In this document: in pieces, positions 58,968-64,000 of the stretch
Position numbering within the stretch: position 1 is the stretch's first letter
How the letters are laid out: each line of letters begins with the position of its first letter
DNA from: Boletus sp. NGJ
Taxonomy: Eukaryota; Basidiomycota; Agaricomycetes; Boletales; Boletaceae
Assembly: GCA_019096195.1 (NCBI GenBank)
Contig: JAGTXK010000087.1
Coordinates: 62,001-126,000, forward strand
Direction: 5' to 3'
Length of the DNA: 64,000 nucleotides
Program-made: the position numbers and the translations under genes
The notes under the pieces: generated by a model
Databases searched by the model: none
What the model was told of the DNA's origin: nothing
What the model saw: only the letters and a program-made list of their open reading frames with translations

Positions 58968-60203
58968 CTAAGGATGTGCCAAGTGTTGCCCAGTCACCAC
59001 CTTGACATCTCCCTCATCCTTACCAGCAGCCCACTCTTCAGTAACGGCATTGTCCTTGGCCACACTCTGTGTTTGCATGGCATTGTCGTCCTTGGCATGA
59101 ATGCAGGCAATGGTCAGCAATGACACGGTGGATCCTGGTGTCGATCCTGTGGAGGTCCCTGCCACTGTGTGATCAAAGATCAATGGGAGCAGGGGGAAAA
59201 GTTGAGGAGGCCTCCATCTTCCACCTGAGATTACACTCAGGCCAGCACCCCAATTGACAGTGGCACCAGCCTGAATGTGAGGCGGCAGAGCTCGGCAGGG
59301 AAGGGGGGCAATCACCTGAGGGGGTGCGTCCTCAGTTAAAGAAGGGAGGGGGGGGGCTTCGGGGGGGTCTATGTCAAACTCACCAGCATGCTGGCCAAGG
59401 GACAGAGTTGGGGAAAGTGGGAAGCTGTGTGTGTCTGGCCTGGTAACTGCCTTGATGGAGGCCCAGGCTGGTAATCCAGCGATCACATCATTGCTGGCCT
59501 ATTGAGGAACTCGTTGGAATGGAAAGTGCATGGTGGTGGATGAGGAATGAACTGTATGGTCTGGAATTCCAATGGGACAGTCTCTGAGGTCAGTGACAAT
59601 CTAACTGAACACCTCCATTGAGTCAGCCATTGTGTTCACTCAATCTTTGAGCTGCAAGTGGCTTGCTTCCAGTCAGCAGTGACTAGCCTGCAGTTTGCAG
59701 TATGCTTGAAGGAGAGCGTCATAGTTGCCCTTGTCATCAGGCTCAGCATGACTAGGCTGAGTGTTGCCTGATATTGCGGCGGTGGATGGCCCCAGTACTT
59801 GTGATACTAGCACTGACTTCTTGACCCTGGTGATCACCATACCTTCCAGAACTGTGTAATCAACTTTAGAGGCAGGAATATTGCAAATTGAGCAGCTTAC
59901 CTTGGGCTGGTTTTGACCGTTTGACCTTTTTTTGTGGGGGGCCAATCTTCATCATTGGCACTGGCTCGGCAGGGGCAGTTGGTCCACGACATGGGATGCA
60001 CATGGCTGGCAATGGTGCAGGGGTGAAAGGCAGCAGTAGGGCATGGTGTAGAATCCTTGATGGAGGTGGCTGAGTGCGAGACTCACTGTGTTCCTGTTGT
60101 TTCTGCGGTTTTTCTGAGGGAGGAGATTGGTGACGATGGGAAGTCGACTGTTGGAGCAACCTTGCCAGGAAGCATCACACCTTCCACTGATGGCACTGGA
60201 CAC
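58968..60203 (-). CDS. Transposon-associated hypothetical, Pro-rich, fragmentary
   Basis: Several minus frames may be exons of one gene: 60,203-59,866 with MCIPCRGPTAPAEPVPMMKI, PPQKKVKRSKPAQG; 59,945-59,673 with QPKVSCSICNIPASKVDYTV and SHAEPDDKGNYDALLQAYCK; and 59,486-58,968 with LSLGQHAGEFDIDPPEAPPL and a tail ending VVTGQHLAHP. The pairing of CIPC with CSIC recalls a small cysteine cluster found in agaric transposon ORFs. No splice plan joins the frames with confidence. It may be a remnant. Confidence 0.3.
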
Positions 60204-60237
60204 AGTGAAACGAATTGGACGTTTTCTCCTTATTTAA

Positions 60238-61063
60238 TGTAGTTAGCTAACACATAGACGATCCCACGAATGCCTTATGTAGTTACCATTATACCTAGAC
60301 CCTACGTCTAGATCCTATGTCATACATTAGTCAGCCTACGTTACAACCCTATACCCATAGAACAGGCTAGATCCCACTACGTCACTCTACGTCATAGAGA
60401 ACATTCTAGTAGTTTCCATGGCCGGCCCTAAGCTGGTCCGTGCTCACGAGTAGTCAGTATATAAGTAGCGCGACAATACCTGTATTAGCTAGTCTTGGAA
60501 TTCCTCTTCTCTCGCTCGGATTACGCCCTTCGCGTCCCGTGTGATATTGAGGCTCTTTTCCTTTCAAATTCCAAGACTAACTCCTCGTCCCTGGGCACTT
60601 AGCCTCCAGACACTTCCTCCCCTCTACCCCTACTGCTTTTGCCTAGTTGAGCAAACTTATTGCTCTCTAGTACCACTCCCTCTTCCGATCCAACACTTCC
60701 CGCATCTGCCCCTCAGAGGAACCGAGGGCCTCCGTTAGCGATAAGCGTAATACCGGACCTATGCGGCGGTTGCTAGCGCGGAATCCCCCTCAGCTGCAGG
60801 GAACGAACAAGGAGTTCGGATCTCGTTTTTATTCCTCCATCCACTTCTGAACGGGTGGGCTCATTGCCGCTGTTCACCTGCATACCGGACCTCAGGTTAG
60901 AGGGACCCGCTCGTACACGTGACATATGCGAGTAAAGCACTCGGTGAAACACTTGCATATACGCTCGTCTGGCGTAATAAATAAGGATAAAGTTGCTGTC
61001 GGGCATAGTGCACTAGCCCCACTTCTCTGGTGGTTGCCGACCAGAGTGTATGCTGGTGCTACA
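60238..61063 (+). repeat. Gypsy 5' LTR
   Basis: Limits taken from the perfect inverted ends TGTAG...CTACA and the primer site 4 bases later. About 826 bases. Holds a TATA box at 60,458-60,465. The 3' copy needed for proof is outside the window. Confidence 0.65.
60458..60465 (+). promoter_or_regulatory. TATA box of the Gypsy LTR
   Basis: TATATAAG in the middle of the LTR, followed by GC-rich text where transcription would begin. Confidence 0.5.
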
Positions 61064-61067
61064 ATAG

Positions 61068-61081
61068 TGGACCCGGGTTCG
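61068..61081 (+). other. Gypsy primer binding site
   Basis: TGGACCCGGGTTCG starts 4 bases after the LTR end. The leading TGG pairs with a tRNA CCA end and the rest resembles a tRNA 3' part. The tRNA was not identified. Confidence 0.5.
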
Positions 61082-61410
61082 TGTGATCACCCGTAACGTC
61101 ACATAGATGCGATAACCCCATTTATCTTGACTTTGGGGCGTGCACCACCTCTCTGTAGTACGAGAGTTATCCTCCGGTTCCTATTGCTTGACTCTCCCAT
61201 TTCCTGACGGCACATGGTCTTTCCCGCCGTTATTTTTTGCAGAACTGCCTTCAGACACCCCCTGCACGTACAACGTGTACAGACGCCGCTACGTCTGGGC
61301 ACACCCCGACTACTCTTCCGTCGTCCACACCGTTCTGATGACATACCCATCGCATACGCACCGCCTCCACACCATAACCCAACTTGCTCAAATCGCCGGA
61401 CTTAGACGAG

Positions 61411-62755
61411 ATGAGCCACATCCCCTCCCAACAGCCGTACTCGTGCCCCGCATCCACTGCCCCGGCCCCGGGCAGCTTCAGGGATCTGGTGAACTGGGCA
61501 GCAGCTCAGGGTTTGCCTACCCTCCAACTGGTCCAGCCCACCCCGCAAGCAATCCCGTCCCCTCTCCCGCAGGCCCCTCAGTCCCCTACACACCAAGAGG
61601 ACATAGCGCAATATCTCCTACACCAGTCAGTCCTGCACTACAACCTGTGGTGCCAAGCATTCGCGGCCGACACCGCAGCGGCTGGACCACCTCCTCCAAT
61701 CGAGCTGCCAAGAGCAGACCCTCCCGCAGCCACACACGCAGTCCCCTCCCCGACCTTCAGTATCCAAGTCAACATCCCTTCTCCAGGGAGGACTCCCCGA
61801 CTGGTCCCACCGCAGGGCCCAGCTCCCTCGCGCCTGCTCCCCACGCTGCCACAACCAAGCTCGCCATCCCACTCGAGTTCACTGGGACCCCACGGCCCGC
61901 CGCACGTGGTTTTCCCCTTACCTCCCCAAGGATAGGGAAGAGCCTGGCAGCAAAACCTGAGCATTACAACGGGAACAAGGAGAAGTTCGTGCAATGGTGG
62001 AGGACCGTCAACCTCTACCTGAACGGCTTCGAAAGCATGCCGACCGATCAGCAGAAAATCCTAATTACCCTATCGTACATGCGAGGTGACAATGCCGCTG
62101 GGTGGTTCTCAGACCTTCTGGTGGAAGGTGACGCATACGCAGCCGTCAACTTCGAGTTTTTCGTTGAGAAGCTCAAGAAGACGTTCCAACCTGCCGATCT
62201 CGTTCGACTGGCTGAACAGAAGCTGTTCTCCCTCCGCCAAGGGAAGGACACCGTGGAGGACTACTTCACGCGACTGTATCAGCTGGCCATCGAGGCCAAA
62301 TTCGACGTGAGGATTAACGGACGAACGATCGTCAACCAGATTTGACACCAAGCACGAAACGAGCTGGTCGAATACGTCGAGAGGTACAAACCAGACCTCA
62401 TCGACTCCACCGACGTCCGTGAGTGGGAGGACACCTTAGTGCGGGCAGAGGAGGTACTCGGCGCCATTGCGGAGCGCAAGAGAGCCTCCAATGTCTACGC
62501 CACCGGCCCCACCTACAACCCCCACTTCGTTCTGCGTCCCCGTTCCTATGCACTGCCCCCTGCCCCCCCACCTACTCGCCTGCCCCCCTCGGCGCCTGCT
62601 ACGCACCTGCATCCTCAGCAAACCGGGACCTTCTCCGAACAAGGCGCTCCTATGGAGCTAGACAAGGCACGCGCAGCTGGACTGTGCAGAAAATGCAGGA
62701 ACCCTGGCCATGCGCCGACCACCCGCCCCGCCCTCGCCCACAAGCGAGGAGCATA
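61411..62755 (+). pseudogene. Gypsy gag with stop and frameshifts
   Basis: A likely start MSHIPSQQPYSCPASTAPAP (61,411) opens a Pro-rich frame (QYLLHQSVLHYNLWCQAFAA) that ends in a stop at 61,933; the gag core continues in another frame: AAKPEHYNGNKEKFVQWWRT, VNLYLNGFESMPTDQQKILI, AGWFSDLLVEG, FFVEKLKKTFQPADLVRLAE, TVEDYFTRLYQLAIEAKFDV. This matches the Retrotrans_gag domain. TGA at 62,343-62,345 breaks it in VNQI/HQARNELVEYVERYKP, where CGA would fit. After LVRAEEVLGAIAERKRA comes the knuckle CRKCRNPGH near 62,683, then a one-base loss shifts the frame to ADHPPRPRPQARSI and VNGQEVSPEMFATIRAMMDS. Confidence 0.8.
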
Positions 62756-62938
62756 ACAGTCAATGGCCAAGAAGTTTCCCCGGAGATGTTTGCGACAATT
62801 AGAGCCATGATGGACTCTGCAGAAGCTCCCCTGCAGGAGCAAGTAGTTTACGCGCCTGATGTACAACAGGATTCGGGTTTTCAGTCTGTACAGTAGATAC
62901 CAGTCGACCTGCTGTACCACCACCTAAGTCATTGCGCA

Positions 62939-64000
62939 ATAACATGTTCTCCGTTTTGAGCATTGACGAGACTGAAGACGAAAGTAAGGAGCGTGTAAAC
63001 CTCCCAGGCACTCCGCCCGTTAAACAAGTAACCATCATGCCGCGAAAAGTAAAGTTTGCGCTGCCCGTAAAGCGAGACGACGGCCCGAATGATGCGGACA
63101 CCATCCCTCGCAAACATCCCAAGGAAGCACGAAAGGAAGAGATGTCCTCTCGTTCCTGGCTGAACACATTAGACCCTTGGTCTATATGTTGGATGAAGGC
63201 ACAGGTGGAGAATACGGATGTTGAGCGTAGCATCCACCACTTGAAGTCCTTCGTCCACGACAGTAGGACGATTGAAGTATCTTGGGACCTCGTGCAGGAT
63301 CTCCAAAAGCTTTCCGATGAAGACGTGTACTGGGTCCTCCACGACCTACAGCATGTGCCGAAATTCCGGAAGGCATCCCCCCGATCCACAAAACGAAACT
63401 CGTTGGAAATCCCCATAAAGGTAACCTTCGCGAACCGACAGACCGCCAACGTCAAGGCGCTGATCGACTTGGGTTGCACCGGATCGTCCATCCACGAGAA
63501 GTTCGTGGCTGAGAAGGGGGTGAAGACATATCCCCTCCCCCGTCCCCTCACCGTCTACAACGCCGATGGCACGCCACATGCCGGAGGCAAGGTAGAAAAG
63601 TTCATGATCCTAGAACTCCAGGTGAACGACCACAAGGAACAACTGGCCCTCGCAGTAACCAATCTCAGGCCCAACACCGTGTTCCTTGGGCATGACTGGC
63701 TGAAGTTGCACAACCCAGCCATCAACTGGAAGACAGGGAGGATCTCCTTCAGGTGCAAGGGGAATCACGTCACGAACAATGTAGACGAGGAGGAGGACGA
63801 GATGGATGTAGATTACATGCCGTCCCAAGGTGACCGATTATTCGAACTCAATGTAGTAGAGTACATACGAAATCGAAATGTCGCCACGGAGGTGGCTATT
63901 AAGGACTACGCCCAGAAAAAGAAAAAGACCTTCGAGGAAGCCGCCCCGAAGTACATCCATGAGTATAAGGATGTCTTCGACAAAGAAAGCTTCGACGCGT
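62939..64000 (+). CDS. Gypsy pol, protease part and start of reverse transcriptase linker
   Basis: Frame open from about 62,939 (NNMFSVLSIDETEDESKERV) to the window edge. It includes VKFALPVKRDDGPNDADTIP, HHLKSFVHDSRTIEVSWDLV, then SLEIPIKVTFANRQTANVKA and LIDLGCTGSSIHEKFV, the retropepsin-like site. The usual DSG is DLG here (codon TTG at 63,469-63,471). Next AVTNLRPNTVFLGHDWLKLH, the conserved second half of the Gypsy protease, and FEEAAPKYIHEYKDVFDKES, the usual lead into reverse transcriptase, just before the window ends. No stop inside. Confidence 0.85.

Larger units (their letters stand above)
60238..64000 (+). mobile_element. Ty3/Gypsy LTR retrotransposon, right end outside the window
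   Basis: 5' LTR, primer site, gag, zinc knuckle, aspartic protease and the start of the pol polyprotein, in Gypsy order. GC and CpG content are much higher than in the block to its left, suggesting a younger arrival. Still damaged: a TGA in gag at 62,343-62,345, a one-base frameshift after the zinc knuckle near 62,715, and an altered protease motif. The 3' LTR and target duplication are not visible. Confidence 0.88.

Noticed and set aside
61638-61994. 118-codon minus ORF rich in Gly
   Set aside because: Antisense of the Pro-rich gag region.

Overview
The window looks like nuclear DNA of a mushroom-forming basidiomycete (Agaricomycete). The genes are dense and split by many introns of about 45-75 bases with GT...AG ends. 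The gene set is typical of that group: a STE12 regulator with two C2H2 fingers, a Msb1/Mug8 morphogenesis protein, a heme-thiolate (chloroperoxidase-type) enzyme and F-box proteins. The transposon load (KDZ, CACTA/tnp2, Copia, Gypsy, and a TET/JBP-type dioxygenase next to a KDZ transposase) points the same way. All calls come from reading the sequence; no database search was run.

Bases 1-37,725 are an ordinary gene-rich arm with mostly housekeeping genes. In order: a left-truncated F-box-like gene; an MFS sugar-type transporter (-); prefoldin subunit 3 (-) head to head with the rRNA-processing factor MRD1 (+); glycogen phosphorylase GPH1 (+); a Msb1/Mug8-like protein with a very long acidic tail (-); a one-pass membrane protein (+); an Fmp46-like redox protein (-); STE12 (-); VPS36 (-); SRP9 (-) head to head with a mitochondrial 2-oxodicarboxylate carrier (+); a chloroperoxidase-like enzyme (+); cofilin (+); the GPI-anchor enzyme MCD4 (-); and an F-box gene (+).

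At about 37.8 kb the sequence turns AT-rich and poor in CpG, and stays so to about 60.2 kb. This block is transposon material. A CACTA-type tnp2 transposase gene (-) is cut in two by a complete Copia element (38,563-44,688). The Copia has two 484-bp LTRs, a perfect 5-bp target duplication and a primer site matching the anticodon arm of initiator tRNA-Met. Next come a decayed transposon-associated ORF, a 42-46 bp minisatellite, and a decayed KDZ assemblage: a TET/JBP-family 2-oxoglutarate dioxygenase gene (+), a small accessory ORF (-), a KDZ/CxC2 transposase (-) and a larger accessory gene (+). From 60,238 to the right edge lies the 5' part of a GC-rich Ty3/Gypsy element (LTR, primer site, gag, protease and the start of pol).

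The damage follows one pattern. The two Copia LTRs differ only by transitions (about 33 by eye, no transversions). Many premature stops in the transposon ORFs are TGA or TAA codons that look like single C-to-T changes, often CGA to TGA. The TET/JBP-like copy carries TGG where its relatives, as I recall them, have the 2-oxoglutarate-binding arginine. This fits cytosine methylation and deamination (or a RIP-like process) acting on the block, including on a gene family that itself oxidises 5-methylcytosine.
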